Source: Halictus rubicundus (lineage: Eukaryota > Arthropoda > Insecta > Hymenoptera > Halictidae). From it: a DNA stretch of 64,000 nt. A model generated the notes under the pieces. The model did no database searches. It was not told the origin of the DNA and saw only the letters and a list, made by a program, of their open reading frames with translations. The translations under genes were made by a program, and so were the position numbers. The DNA is taken from NCBI RefSeq assembly GCF_050948215.1, contig NW_027489010.1, positions 87,814-151,813 of the forward strand, in the 5' to 3' direction. Position 1 is the stretch's first letter, and each line of letters opens with the position of its first letter. Shown here in pieces: positions 35,101 to 50,700 of the stretch.

Positions 35101-38100
35101 GGATAGAGGATAGGATAGGATAGAGGATAGAGGATAGGATAGGATAGAGGATAGAGGATAGGATAGGATAGAGGATAGGATAGGATAGAGGATAAGATAG
35201 GATAGAGGATAGGATAGGATAGAGGATAGGATAGGATACAGGATAGGATAGGATTGAGGATAGGATAGGATGGAGGATAGGATAGGATAGAGGATAGGAT
35301 AGGATAGAGGATAGGATAGACGATAGGATAGGATAGAGGATAGGATAGAGGATAGCATAGGATAGAGGATAGGATAGGACAGAGGATAGCATAGGATAGA
35401 GGATAGGATAGGACAGAGGATAGGATAGGATAGAGGATCGGATAGGATAGAGGATAGGATAGGATACAGGATTGGATAGGATAGAGGATAGGATTGGACA
35501 GAGAATAGGGTAGGGGATTTGATAGGATAGAGGATAGGATAGGATAGAAGATAGGATAGGATAGAGGATAGGATAGGATAGAGGATAGGATAGGATAGAG
35601 GATAGGATAGAGGATTGGATAGGATACAGGATAGGATAGGATAGAGGATAGGATAGGGGATTTGATAGGATAGAGGATAGGATATGATAGAGGATAGGAT
35701 AGGATAGAGGATAGGATAGAGGATAGCATAGGATAGAGGATAGGATAGGACAGAGGATAGCATATGATATAGGATAGGATAGGATAGAGGATACGATAGG
35801 ATAGAGGATAGGATAGGATAGAGGATAGGATAGGATAGAGGATAGGATAGGATAGAGGATAGGATAGGATATAGGATAGGATAGGATAGAGGATAGGATA
35901 GGATAGAGGAATAGGATGGGATAGAGGATAGGATAGACGATAGGATAGGATAGAGCATAGGATAGGATGGAGGATAGGGTAGGATAGAGGATAGGATAGG
36001 ATAGAGGATAGGATAGACGATAGGATAGGATAGAGGATAGGATAGGATAGAGGATAGAGGATAGGATAGGATAGAGGATAGAGGATAGGATAGGATAGAG
36101 GATAGGATAGGATAGAGGATAGGATAGGATAGAGGATAAGATAGGATAGAGGATAGGATAGGATAGAGGATAGGATTGGACAGAGAATAGGGTAGTGGAT
36201 TTGATAGGATAGAGGATAGGATAGGATAGAAGATAGGATAGGATAGAGGATAGGATAGGATATAGGATAGGATAGGATAGAGGACAGGATAGGATACAGG
36301 ATTGGATAGGATACAGGAAAGGATAGGATTGAGGATAGGATAGGATGGAGGATAGGATAGGATAGAGGATAGGATAGGATACAGGATAGGATAGACGATA
36401 GGATAGGATAGAGGATTGGATAGGATAGAGGATAGATGATAGGATAGGATAGAGGATAGAGGATAGGATAGGAGATTTGATAGTATAGAGGATAGAATAG
36501 GATAGAAGATAGGATAGGATAGAGGATAGGATAGGATAGAGGATAGGATAGGATACAGGATAGGATAGGATAGAGGACAGGATAGGATACAGGATTGGAT
36601 AGGATAGAGGATAGGATTGGACAGAGAATAGGGTAGGGGATTTGATAGGATAGAGGATAGGATAGGATAGAAGATAGGATAGGATAGAGGATAGGATAGG
36701 ATAGAAGATAGGATAGGATAGAGGATAGGATAGGATAGAGGACAGGATAGGATACAGGATTGGATAGGATAGAGGATAGGATTGGACAGAGAATAGGGTA
36801 GGGGATTTGATAGGATAGAGGATAGGATAGGATAGAAGATAGGATAGGATAGAGGATAGGATAGGATAGAAGATAGGATAGGATAGAGGATAGGATAGGA
36901 TAGAGGATAGGATAGGATACAGGATAGGATAGGATAGAGGACAGGATAGGATACAGGATTGGATAGGATAGAGGATAGGATTGGACAGAGAATAGGGTAG
37001 GGGATTTGATAGGATAGAGGATAGGATAGGATAGAAGATAGGATAGGATAGAGGATAGGATAGGATAGAAGATAGGATAGGATAGAGGATAGGATAGGAT
37101 AGAGGATAGGATAGGATATAGGATAGGATAGGATAGAGGATAGGATAGGATAGAGGAATAGGATGGGATACAGGATAGGATAGACGATAGGATAGGATAG
37201 AGCATAGGATAGGATGGAGGATAGGATAGGATAGAGGATAGGATAGGATAGAGGATAGGATAGACGATAGGATAGGATAGAGGATAGGATAGGATAGAGG
37301 ATAGAGGATAGGATAGGATAGGGTAGAGGATAGGATAGGATAGAGGATAGGATAGGATAGAGGATAGGATAGGATAGAGGATAGGATTGGACAGAGAATA
37401 GGGTAGGGGATTTGATAGGATAGAGGATAGGATAGGATAGAAGATAGGATTGGATAGAGGATAGGATAGGATAGAGGATAGGATAGGATAGAGGACAGGA
37501 TAGGATACAGGATTGGATAGGATACAGGAAAGGATAGGATTGGGGATAGGATAGGATGGACGATAGGATAGGATAGAGGATAGGATAGGATAGAGGATAG
37601 GATAGGATACAGGATAGGATAGGATAGGATAGAGGATAGGATAGGGGATTTGATAGGATAGAGGATAGGATAGGATAGAGGATAGGATAGGATACAGGAT
37701 AGGATAGGATAGAGGATAGGATAGGATAGAGGATAGGATAGGATATAGGATAGGATAGGATAGAGGATAGGATAGGATAGAGGAATAGGATAGGATAGAG
37801 GATAGGATAGACGATAGGATGGGATAGAGCATATGATAGGATAGAGGATAGGATAGGATAGAAGATTTGATAGAATAGAGGATAGGATAGGATAGAGGAT
37901 AGGATAGGATAGAGGATAGAGGATAGGATTGGATAGTGGATAGGATAGGATAGAGGATAGGATAGGATAGAGGATAGGATAGGATATAGGATAGGATAGG
38001 ATAGAGGATAGGATAGTATAGAGGAATAGGATAGGATAGAGGATAGGATAGACGATAGGATGGGATAGAGCATAGGATAGGATAGAGCATAGGATAGGAT

Positions 38101-41100
38101 AGAGGATAGGATAGGATAGAAGATAGGATAGAATAGAGGATAGGATAGGATAGAGGATAGGATAGGATAGAGGATAGGATAGGATACAGGATAGGATAGG
38201 ATAGAGGATAGGATAGGATAGAGGATAGGATAGGATAGAGGATAGGATAGGATACAGGATAGGATAGGATAGAGGATAGGATAGGATAGAGGATAGGATA
38301 GGATAGAGGATAGGATAGGATAGAGGATAGGATAGGATATAGGATAGGATAGGATAGAGGATAGGATAGGATAGAGGAATAGGATAGGATAGAGGATAGG
38401 ATAGACGATAGGATAGGATAGAGCATAGGATAGGATAGAGGATGGGATAGGATAGAGGACAGGATAGGATACAGGATTGGATAGGATACAGGAAAGGATA
38501 GGATTGAGGATAGGATAGGATGGAGGATAGGATTGGATAGAGGATAGAATAGGATAGAGGATAGGATACACGATAGGATAGGATAGCGGATAGGATAGGA
38601 TAGAGGATAGAGGATAGAGGATAGGATAGAGGATAGAGGATAGGATAGGATAGAGGATAGGATACGATAGAGGATAGGATAGGATAGAGGATAGGATAGG
38701 ACAGAGGATAGGGTTGGGGATTTGATAGGATAGAGGATAGGATAGGATAGAAGATGGGATAGGATAGAGGATACGATAGGATAGAGGATAGGATAGGATA
38801 GAGGATAGGATAGGGGATTTGATAGGATAGAGGATAGGATAGGATAGAGTATAGGATAGGATAAGATAAAAGGATAGGATCGAATAGAGGATAGGATAGG
38901 ATAGAGGACAGGAGAGGATACAGGATTGGATAGGATACAGGAAAGGATAGGATTGAGGATAGGATAGGATGGAGGATAGGATAGGATAGAGGATAGGATA
39001 GGATAGAGGATAGGATAGACGATAGGATAGGATAGAGGATAGGATAGAGGATAGCATAGGATAGAGGATAGGATAGGACAGAGGATAGCATAGGATAGAG
39101 GATAGGATAGGACAGAGGATAGGATAGGATAGAGGATCGGATAGGATAGAGGATAGGATAGGATACAGGATAGGATAGGATGGAGGATAGGATAGGATAG
39201 AGGATAGGATAGGATAGAGGATAGGATAGAGGATTGGATAGGATACAGGATAGGATAGGATAGAGGATAGGATAGGGGATTTGATAGGATAGAGGATAGG
39301 ATATGATAGAGGATAGGATAGGATAGAGGATAGGATAGAGGATAGCATAGGATAGAGGATAGGATAGGACAGAGGATAGCATATGATATAGGATAGGATA
39401 GGATAGAGGATACGATAGGATAGAGGATAGGATAGGATAGAGGATAGGATAGGATAGAGGATAGGATAGGATAGAGGATAGGATAGGATATAGGATAGGA
39501 TAGGATAGAGGATAGGATAGGATAGAGGAATAGGATGGGATAGAGGATAGGATAGACGATAGGATAGGATAGAGCATAGGATAGGATGGAGGATAGGGTA
39601 GGATAGAGGATAGGATAGGATAGAGGATAGGATAGACGATAGGATAGGATAGAGGATAGGATAGGATAGAGGATAGAGGATAGGATAGGATAGAGGATAG
39701 AGGATAGGATAGGATAGAGGATAGGATAGGATAGAGGATAGGATAGGATAGAGGATAAGATAGGATAGAGGATAGGATAGGATAGAGGATAGGATTGGAC
39801 AGAGAATAGGGTAGTGGATTTGATAGGATAGAGGATAGGATAGGATAGAAGATAGGATAGGATAGAGGATAGGATAGGATATAGGATAGGATAGGATAGA
39901 GGACAGGATAGGATACAGGATTGGATAGGATACAGGAAAGGATAGGATTGAGGATAGGATAGGATGGAGGATAGGATAGGATAGAGGATAGGATAGGATA
40001 CAGGATAGGATAGACGATAGGATAGGATAGAGGATTGGATAGGATAGAGGATAGATGATAGGATAGGATAGAGGATAGAGGATAGGATAGGGGTTTTGAT
40101 AGGATAGAGGATAAGATAGGATAGAAGATAGGATAGGAGAGAGGATAGGATAGGATAGAGGATAGGATAGGATAGAGGATAGGATAGGATAGAGGATAGG
40201 ATAGGATAGAGGATAGGATAGGACAGACGATAGGATAGGATAGAGGATAGGATGGGATAGAGGATAGTATAGGATAGAGGATAGAGGATAGGATAGGATA
40301 GAGGATAAGATAGGATAGAGGATAGGATAGGGGATTTGATAGGATAGAGGATAGGATAGGATAGAGGATAGGATAGGATAGAGGATAGGATAAGATAGAG
40401 GATAGGATAGGATAGAGGATAGGATAGGATAGAGGATAGGATAGGATAGAGGATAGAGGATAGGATAGGACAGAGGATAGGGTAGGGGATTTGATAGGAT
40501 AGAGGATAGGATAGGATAGAGGATAGGATAGGATAGAGGATAGGATAGGATAGAGGATAGGATAGGATAGAGGATAGGATAGACGATAGGATAGGATAGA
40601 CGATAGGATAGGATAGATCATAGGATAGGATAGAGGATAAGATAGAATAGAGGATAGGATAGGATAGAGGATAGGATAGTATAGGGGACAGGATAGGATA
40701 CAGGATTGGATAGGATACAGGAAAGGATAGGATTGAGGATAGGATAGGATAGGATAGAGGATAGGATAGGATAGAGGATAGGATAGACGATAGGATAGGA
40801 TAGAGGATAGGATAGGATAGAGGATAGTATAGGATAGAGGATAGAGGATAGGATAGGATAGAGGATAGGATAGGATAGAGGATAGGATAGGATAGAGGAT
40901 AGGATAGGATAGAGGATAGGATAGAGGATAGGATAGGATAGAGGATAGGATAGGATAGAGGATAGGATAGGATAGAGGATAGGATAGGATAGAGGATAGG
41001 ATAGGATAGAGGATAGAGGATAGGATTGGATAGTGGATAGGATAGGATAGAGGATAGGATAGGATAGAGGATAGGATAGACGATAGGATAGGATAGAGGA

Positions 41101-42208
41101 TTGGATAGGATAGAGGATAGATGATAGGATAGGATAGAGGATAGGATAGGGGATTTGATAGGATAGAGGATAGGATAGGATAGAGGATAGGATAGGATAG
41201 AGGATAGGATAGGGTAGAGGATAGGATAGGATAGAGGATAGGATAGGATAGAGGATAGGATAGGATACAGGATAGGATAGGATAGAGGATAGGATAGGAT
41301 AGAGGATAGGATAGGATAGAGGATAGGATAGGATAGAGGATAGGATAGGATAGAGGATAGGATAGGATATAGGATAGGATAGGATAGAGGATAGGATAGG
41401 ATAGAGGATAGGATAGGACAGAGGATAGGGTAGGATAGAGGATAGGATAGGGGATTTGATAGGATAGGATAGAGGATAGATGATAGGATAGGATAGAGGA
41501 TAGGATAGGATAGAGGATAGGATAGGATAGAGGATAGGATAGGATAGAGGATAGGATAGGATACAGGATAGGATAGGATAGAGGATAGGATAGGATAGAG
41601 GATAGGATAGGATAGAGGATAGGATAGGATAGAGGATAGGATAGGATAGAGGATAGGATAGGATAGAGGATAGGATAGGATAGAGGATAGGATAGGATAG
41701 AGGATAGGATAGAGGAAAGGATAGGATAGAGGATAGGATAGGATAGAGGATAGAGGATAGAGGATAGGATAGGATAGGATAGAGGATAGAGGATAGGATA
41801 GGATGGAGGATAGGATAGGATAGAGGATAGGATAGGATATAGGATAGGATAGGATAGAGGAATAGGATAGGATAGAGGATAGGATAGACGATAAGATAGG
41901 ATAGAGCATAGGATAGGATAGAGGATAGGATAGGCTAGAGGACAGGATAGGATACAGGATTGGATAGGATACAGGAAAGGATAGGATTGAGGATAGGATA
42001 GGATAGAGGATAGGATAGGATAGAGGATAGGATAGGATAGAGGATAGGTTAGGATAGACGATAGGATAGGATAGAGGATAGGATAGGATAGAGGATAGAG
42101 GATAGAGGATAGGATAGGATAGAGGATAGAGGATAGGATAGGATAGAGGATAGCATAGGATAGAGGATAGGATAGGATAGAGGAAAGGATAGGACAGAGG
42201 ATAGGATA

Positions 42209-42271
42209 GGATAGAGGATAGAGGATAGAGGATAGAGGATAGAGGATAGAGGATAGAGGATAGAGGATAGA
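42209..42271 (+). repeat. Homogeneous heptamer tract (GGATAGA)9
   Basis: Nine consecutive perfect GGATAGA units lie without any pentamer between them, unlike the usual one heptamer per 12 or 17 bp. This is a local slippage expansion of the heptamer module. A second, six-unit tract with one GGATAAA is at 55184-55225. Confidence 0.9.
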
Positions 42272-43919
42272 GGATAGGATAGGATAGAGGATAGGATAGG
42301 ATAGAGGATAGGATAGGACAGAGGATAGACTAGGGGATTTGATAGGATAGAGGATAGGATAGGATAGAAGATAGGATAGGATAGAGGATAGGATAGGAGA
42401 GAGGATAGGATAGGATAGAGGATAGGATAGGATAGAGGATAGGATAGGATAGAGGATAGGATAGGATAGAGGATAGGATGGGATAGAGGATAGTATAGGA
42501 TAGAGGATAGAGGATAGGATAGGATAGAGGATAAGATAGGATAGAGGATAGGATAGGGGATTTGATAGGATAGAGGATAGGATAGGATAGAGGATAGGAT
42601 AGGATAGAGGATAGGATAAGATAGAGGATAGGATAGGATAGAGGATAGGATAGGATAGAGGATAGGATAGGATAGAGGATAGAGGATAGGATAGGACAGA
42701 GGATAGGGTAGGGGATTTGATAGGATAGAGGATAGGATAGGATAGAGGATAGGATAGGATAGAGGATAGGATAGGATAGAGGATAGGATAGGATAGAGGA
42801 TAGGATAGGATAGAGGATAGGATAGACGATAGGATAGGATAGAGGATAGGATAGGATAGAGGATAGTATAGGATAGAGGATAGAGGATAGGATAGGATAG
42901 AGGATAGGATAGGATAGAGGATAGGATAGGATAGAGGATAGGATAGGATAGAGGATAGGATAGGATAGAGGATAGGATAGGATAGAGGATAGGATAGGAT
43001 AGAGGATAGGATAGGAAAGAGGATAGGATTGGATAGAGGATAGGATAGGATAGAGGATAGGATAGGACAGAGGATAGGACAGGGGATTTGATAGGATAGA
43101 GGATAGGATAGGATAGAGGATTGGATAGGATAGAGGATAGATGATAGGATAGGATAGAGGATAGGATAGGGGATTTGATAGGATAGATGATAGGATAGGA
43201 TAGAAGATAGGATAGGATAGAGGATAGATGATAGGATAGGATAGAGGATAGGATAGGGGATAGGATAGGATAGAGGATAGGATATTATAGAAGATAGGAT
43301 AGGATAGAGGATAGGATAGGATAGAGGATAAGATAGGATAGAGGATAGGATAGGATAGAGGATAGATGATAGGATAGGATAGAGGATAGGATAGGACAGA
43401 GGATATGGTAGGGGATTTGATAGGATAGAGGATAGGATAGGATAGAAGATAGGATAGGATAGAGGAAAGGATAGGATAGAGGATAGGATAGGATAGAGGA
43501 TAGGATAGAGGATAGGAAAGGATAGAGGATAGGATAGGACAGAGGATAGGATAGGGGATTTGATAGGATAGGATAGAAGATAGGATAGACGATAGGATAG
43601 GATAGAGCATAGGATAGGGTAGAGAATAGGATAGGATAGAGGATAGGATAGACGATAGGATAGGATAGAGGATACGATAGGATAGAGGATAGGATAGGAT
43701 AGAGGATAGGATAGGACAGAGGATAGGATATGGGATTTGATAGGATAGAGGATAGGATAGGATAGAGGATTGGATAGGATTGAGGATAGATGATAGGATA
43801 GGATAGAGGATAGGATAGGGGATTTGATAGGATAGAGGATAGGATAGGATAGAGGATTGGATAGGATTGAGGATAGATGATAGGATAGAATAGAGGATAG
43901 GATAGGATAGAGGATAGGA

Positions 43920-46900
43920 TAGGATAGAGGAATAGGATAGGATAGAGGATAGCATAGACGATAGGATAGGATAGATCATAGGATAGGTTAGAGGATAAGA
44001 TAGAATAGAGGATAGGATAGGATAGAGGATAGGATAGTATAGAGGACAGGATAGGATACAGGATTGGATAGGATACAGGAAAGGATAGGATTGAGGATAG
44101 GATAGGATGGAGGATAGGATAGGATAGAGGATAGGATAGGATAGAGGATAGGATAGACGACAGGATAGGATAGAGGATAGGATAGGATAGGATACAGGAT
44201 AGGATAGGATAGAGGATAGGATAGGGGATTTGATAGGATAGAGGATAGGATAGGATAGAGGATAGGATAGGATAGAGGATAGGATAGGATAGAGGATAGG
44301 ATAGGATAGAGGATAGGATAGGATAGAGGATAGGATAGGATAGAGGATAGGTTAGGATAGAGGATAGGATAGTATAGAGGACAGGATAGGATACAGGATT
44401 GGATAGGATACAGGAAAGGATAGGATTGAGGATAGGATAGGATGGAGGATAGGATAGGATAGAGGATAGGATAGGATAGAGGATAGGATAGACGACAGGA
44501 TAGGATAGAGGATAGGATAGGATAGGATACAGGATAGGATAGGATAGAGGATAGGATAGGGGATTTGATAGGATAGAGGATAGGATAGGATAGAGGATAG
44601 GATAGGATAGAGGATAGGATAGGATAGGATAGGATAGAGGATAGGATAGGATAGAGGATAGGATAGGATAGAGGATAGGATAGGATAGAGGATAGGATAG
44701 GATAGAGGATAGGTTAGGATAGAGGATAGAGGATAGGATAGGATAGAGGATAGGATAGGATAGAGGATAGGATAGGATAGAGGATAGGATAGGATAGAGG
44801 ATAGGATAGGATAGAGGATAGGATAGGATAGAGGATAGGATAGGATAGAGGATAGGATAGGATAGACGATAGGATAGGATAGAGGATAGGATGGGATAGA
44901 TTATAGTATAGGATAGAGGATAGAGGATAGGATAGGATAGAGGATAAGATAGGATAGAGGATAGGATAGGGGATTTGATAGGATAGAGGATAGGATAGGA
45001 TAGAGGATAGGATAGGATAGAGGATAGGATAAGATAGAGGATAGGATAGGATAGAGGATAGGATAGGATAGAGGATAGGATAGGATAGAGGATAGAGGAT
45101 AGGATAGGACAGAGGATAGGGTAGGGGATTTGATAGGATAGAGGATAGGATAGGATAGAGGATAGGATAGGATAGAGGATAGGATAGGATAGAGGATAGG
45201 ATAGACGATAGGATAGGATAGATCATAGGATAGGATAGAGGATAAGATAGAATAGAGGATAGGATAGGATAGAGGATAGGATAGTATAGAGGACAGGGTA
45301 GGATACAGGATTGGATAGGATACAGGAAAGGATAGGATTGAGGATAGGATAGGATAGGATAGAGGATAGGATAGGATAGAGGATAGGATAGACGATAGGA
45401 TAGGATAGAGGATAGGATAGGATAGAGGATAGTATAGGATAGAGGATAGAGGATAGGATAGGATAGAGGATAGGATAGGATAGAGGATAGGATAGGATAG
45501 AGGATAGGATAGGATAGAGGATAGGATAGGATAGAGGATAGGATAGGATAGAGGATAGGATAGGATAGAGGATAGGATAGGATAGAGGATAGGATAGGAT
45601 AGAGGATAGGATAGGACAGAGGATAGGGTAGGGGATTTGATAGGATAGAGGATAGGATAGGATAGAAGATAGGATAGGATAGAGGATAGGATAGGATAGA
45701 GGATAGGATAGGAAAGAGGATAGGATTGGATAGAGGATAGGATAGGATAGAGGATAGGATAGGACAGAGGATAGGACAGGGGATTTGATAGGATAGAGGA
45801 TAGGATAGGATAGAGGATTGGATAGGATAGAGGATAGGATAGGATAGAGGATAGGATAGGATAGAGGATAGGATAGGATAGACGATGGGATAGGATAGAG
45901 GATAGGATGGGATAGAGGATAGTATAGGATAGAGGATAGAGGATAGGATAGGATAGAGGATAAGATAGGATAGAGGATAGGATAGGGGATTTGATAGGAT
46001 AGAGGATAGGATAGGATAGAGGATAGGATAGGATAGAGGATAGGATAAGATAGAGGATAGGATAGGATAGAGGATAGGATAGGATAGAGGATAGGATAGG
46101 ATAGAGGATAGAGGATAGGATAGGACAGAGGATAGGGTAGGGGATTTGATAGGATAGAGGATAGGATAGGATAGAGGATAGGATAGGATAGAGGATAGGA
46201 TAGGATAGAGGATAGGATAGACGATAGGATAGGATAGATCATAGGATAGGATAGAGGATAAGATAGAATAGAGGATAGGATAGGATAGAGGATAGGATAG
46301 TATAGAGGACAGGATAGGATACAGGATTGGATAGGATACAGGAAAGGATAGGATTGAGGATAGGATAGGATAGGATAGAGGATAGGATAGGGGATAGGAT
46401 AGGATAGAGGATAGGATATTATAGAAGATAGGATAGGATAGAGGATAGGATAGGATAGAGGATAAGATAGGATAGAGGATAGGATAGGATAGAGGATAGA
46501 TGATAGGATAGGATAGAGGATAGGATAGGACAGAGGATAGGGTAGGGGATTTGATAGGATAGAGGATAGGATAGGATAGAAGATAGGATAGGATAGTGGA
46601 AAGGATAGGATAGAGGATAGGATAGGATAGAGGATAGGATAGAGGATAGGAAAGGATAGAGGATAGGATAGGACAGAGGATAGGATAGGGGATTTGATAG
46701 GATAGGATAGAAGATAGGATAGACGATAGGATAGGATAGAGCATAGGATAGGATAGAGAATAGGATAGGATAGAGGATAGGATAGGATAGAACGTAGGAT
46801 AGAATAGAGGACAGGATAGGATACAGGATTGGATAGGATACAGGAAAGGATAGGATTGAGGATAGGATAGGATAGAGGATAGGATAGACGATAGGATAGT

Positions 46901-47742
46901 ATAGAGGATAGGATAGGATAGAGGATAGAGGATAGGATAGAGGATAGGATAGGACAGAGGATAGGGTAGGGGATTTGATAGGATAGAGGATAGGATAGGA
47001 TAGAGGATTGGATAGGATTGAGGATAGATGATAGGATAGGATAGAGGATAGGATAGGGGATTTGATAGGATAGAGGATAGGATAGGATAGAGGATAGGAT
47101 AGGATAGAGGATAGGATAGAATAGAGGATAGGATAGGATAGAGGATAGGATAGGATAGAGGAATAGGATAGGATAGAGGATAGCATAGACGATAGGATAG
47201 GATAGATCATAGGATAGGTTAGAGGATAAGATAGAATAGAGGATAGGATAGGATAGAGGATAGGATAGTATAGAGGACAGGATAGGATACAGGATTGGAT
47301 AGGATACAGGAAAGGATAGGATTGAGGATAGGATAGGAATGAGGATAGGATAGGATAGAGGATAGGATAGGATAGAGGATAGGATAGAATAGAGGATAGG
47401 ATAGGACAGAGGATAGGACAGGGGATTTGATAGGATAGAGGATAGGATAGGATAGAGGATTGGATAGGATAGAGGATAGATGATAGGATAGGATAGAGGA
47501 TAGGATAGGGGATTTGATAGGATAGATGATAGGATAGGATAGAAGATAGGATAGGATAGAGGATAGATGATAGGATAGGATAGAGGATAGGATAGGGGAT
47601 AGGATAGGATAGAGGATAGGATATTATAGAAGATAGAGGATAGGATAGAGGATAGGATAGAGGATAGGATAGGACAGAGGATAGGGTAGGGGATTTGATA
47701 GGATAGAGGATAGGATAGGATAGAAGATAGGATAGGATAGAG
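43920..47742 (+). repeat. 3,813-bp higher-order unit, copy 1
   Basis: The sequence from about 43.92 to 47.74 kb is repeated immediately downstream at an offset of 3,813 bp. Variant units match one for one, including the GATCATAGGATAGGTTAGAGG marker near 43975, the TATTATAGAAG markers and the private AACGTAGG variant. Over the 2,031-bp stretch 44714-46744, where the conceptual minus-strand translations could be compared along their full length, one difference was seen: G at 45298 against A at 49111. The duplication is recent, or is an assembly duplication. Confidence 0.88.
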
Positions 47743-50700
47743 GAATAGGATAGGATAGAGGATAGCATAGACGATAGGATAGGATAGATCATAGGATAGG
47801 TTAGAGGATAAGATAGAATAGAGGATAGGATAGGATAGAGGATAGGATAGTATAGAGGACAGGATAGGATACAGGATTGGATAGGATACAGGAAAGGATA
47901 GGATTGAGGATAGGATAGGATGGAGGATAGGATAGGATAGAGGATAGGATAGGATAGAGGATAGGATAGACGACAGGATAGGATAGAGGATAGGATAGGA
48001 TAGGATACAGGATAGGATAGGATAGAGGATAGGATAGGGGATTTGATAGGATAGAGGATAGGATAGGATAGAGGATAGGATAGGATAGAGGATAGGATAG
48101 GATAGAGGATAGGATAGGATAGAGGATAGGATAGGATAGAGGATAGGATAGGATAGAGGATAGGTTAGGATAGAGGATAGGATAGTATAGAGGACAGGAT
48201 AGGATACAGGATTGGATAGGATACAGGAAAGGATAGGATTGAGGATAGGATAGGATGGAGGATAGGATAGGATAGAGGATAGGATAGGATAGAGGATAGG
48301 ATAGACGACAGGATAGGATAGAGGATAGGATAGGATAGGATACAGGATAGGATAGGATAGAGGATAGGATAGGGGATTTGATAGGATAGAGGATAGGATA
48401 GGATAGAGGATAGGATAGGATAGAGGATAGGATAGGATAGGATAGGATAGAGGATAGGATAGGATAGAGGATAGGATAGGATAGAGGATAGGATAGGATA
48501 GAGGATAGGATAGGATAGAGGATAGGTTAGGATAGAGGATAGAGGATAGGATAGGATAGAGGATAGGATAGGATAGAGGATAGGATAGGATAGAGGATAG
48601 GATAGGATAGAGGATAGGATAGGATAGAGGATAGGATAGGATAGAGGATAGGATAGGATAGAGGATAGGATAGGATAGACGATAGGATAGGATAGAGGAT
48701 AGGATGGGATAGATTATAGTATAGGATAGAGGATAGAGGATAGGATAGGATAGAGGATAAGATAGGATAGAGGATAGGATAGGGGATTTGATAGGATAGA
48801 GGATAGGATAGGATAGAGGATAGGATAGGATAGAGGATAGGATAAGATAGAGGATAGGATAGGATAGAGGATAGGATAGGATAGAGGATAGGATAGGATA
48901 GAGGATAGAGGATAGGATAGGACAGAGGATAGGGTAGGGGATTTGATAGGATAGAGGATAGGATAGGATAGAGGATAGGATAGGATAGAGGATAGGATAG
49001 GATAGAGGATAGGATAGACGATAGGATAGGATAGATCATAGGATAGGATAGAGGATAAGATAGAATAGAGGATAGGATAGGATAGAGGATAGGATAGTAT
49101 AGAGGACAGGATAGGATACAGGATTGGATAGGATACAGGAAAGGATAGGATTGAGGATAGGATAGGATAGGATAGAGGATAGGATAGGATAGAGGATAGG
49201 ATAGACGATAGGATAGGATAGAGGATAGGATAGGATAGAGGATAGTATAGGATAGAGGATAGAGGATAGGATAGGATAGAGGATAGGATAGGATAGAGGA
49301 TAGGATAGGATAGAGGATAGGATAGGATAGAGGATAGGATAGGATAGAGGATAGGATAGGATAGAGGATAGGATAGGATAGAGGATAGGATAGGATAGAG
49401 GATAGGATAGGATAGAGGATAGGATAGGACAGAGGATAGGGTAGGGGATTTGATAGGATAGAGGATAGGATAGGATAGAAGATAGGATAGGATAGAGGAT
49501 AGGATAGGATAGAGGATAGGATAGGAAAGAGGATAGGATTGGATAGAGGATAGGATAGGATAGAGGATAGGATAGGACAGAGGATAGGACAGGGGATTTG
49601 ATAGGATAGAGGATAGGATAGGATAGAGGATTGGATAGGATAGAGGATAGGATAGGATAGAGGATAGGATAGGATAGAGGATAGGATAGGATAGACGATG
49701 GGATAGGATAGAGGATAGGATGGGATAGAGGATAGTATAGGATAGAGGATAGAGGATAGGATAGGATAGAGGATAAGATAGGATAGAGGATAGGATAGGG
49801 GATTTGATAGGATAGAGGATAGGATAGGATAGAGGATAGGATAGGATAGAGGATAGGATAAGATAGAGGATAGGATAGGATAGAGGATAGGATAGGATAG
49901 AGGATAGGATAGGATAGAGGATAGAGGATAGGATAGGACAGAGGATAGGGTAGGGGATTTGATAGGATAGAGGATAGGATAGGATAGAGGATAGGATAGG
50001 ATAGAGGATAGGATAGGATAGAGGATAGGATAGACGATAGGATAGGATAGATCATAGGATAGGATAGAGGATAAGATAGAATAGAGGATAGGATAGGATA
50101 GAGGATAGGATAGTATAGAGGACAGGATAGGATACAGGATTGGATAGGATACAGGAAAGGATAGGATTGAGGATAGGATAGGATAGGATAGAGGATAGGA
50201 TAGGGGATAGGATAGGATAGAGGATAGGATATTATAGAAGATAGGATAGGATAGAGGATAGGATAGGATAGAGGATAAGATAGGATAGAGGATAGGATAG
50301 GATAGAGGATAGATGATAGGATAGGATAGAGGATAGGATAGGACAGAGGATAGGGTAGGGGATTTGATAGGATAGAGGATAGGATAGGATAGAAGATAGG
50401 ATAGGATAGTGGAAAGGATAGGATAGAGGATAGGATAGGATAGAGGATAGGATAGAGGATAGGAAAGGATAGAGGATAGGATAGGACAGAGGATAGGATA
50501 GGGGATTTGATAGGATAGGATAGAAGATAGGATAGACGATAGGATAGGATAGAGCATAGGATAGGATAGAGAATAGGATAGGATAGAGGATAGGATAGGA
50601 TAGAACGTAGGATAGAATAGAGGACAGGATAGGATACAGGATTGGATAGGATACAGGAAAGGATAGGATTGAGGATAGGATAGGATAGAGGATAGGATAG

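Noticed and set aside
25512..41909. Minus-strand open frame of 5,465 codons, and dozens like it (SYPLSYPILYPILSSIL repeats)
   Set aside because: The reading is open only because the C/T-rich satellite strand has no stop triplet in any phase. The same peptide appears in all frames, frames begin and end at chance variants, and there is no codon bias or domain. Not protein genes.
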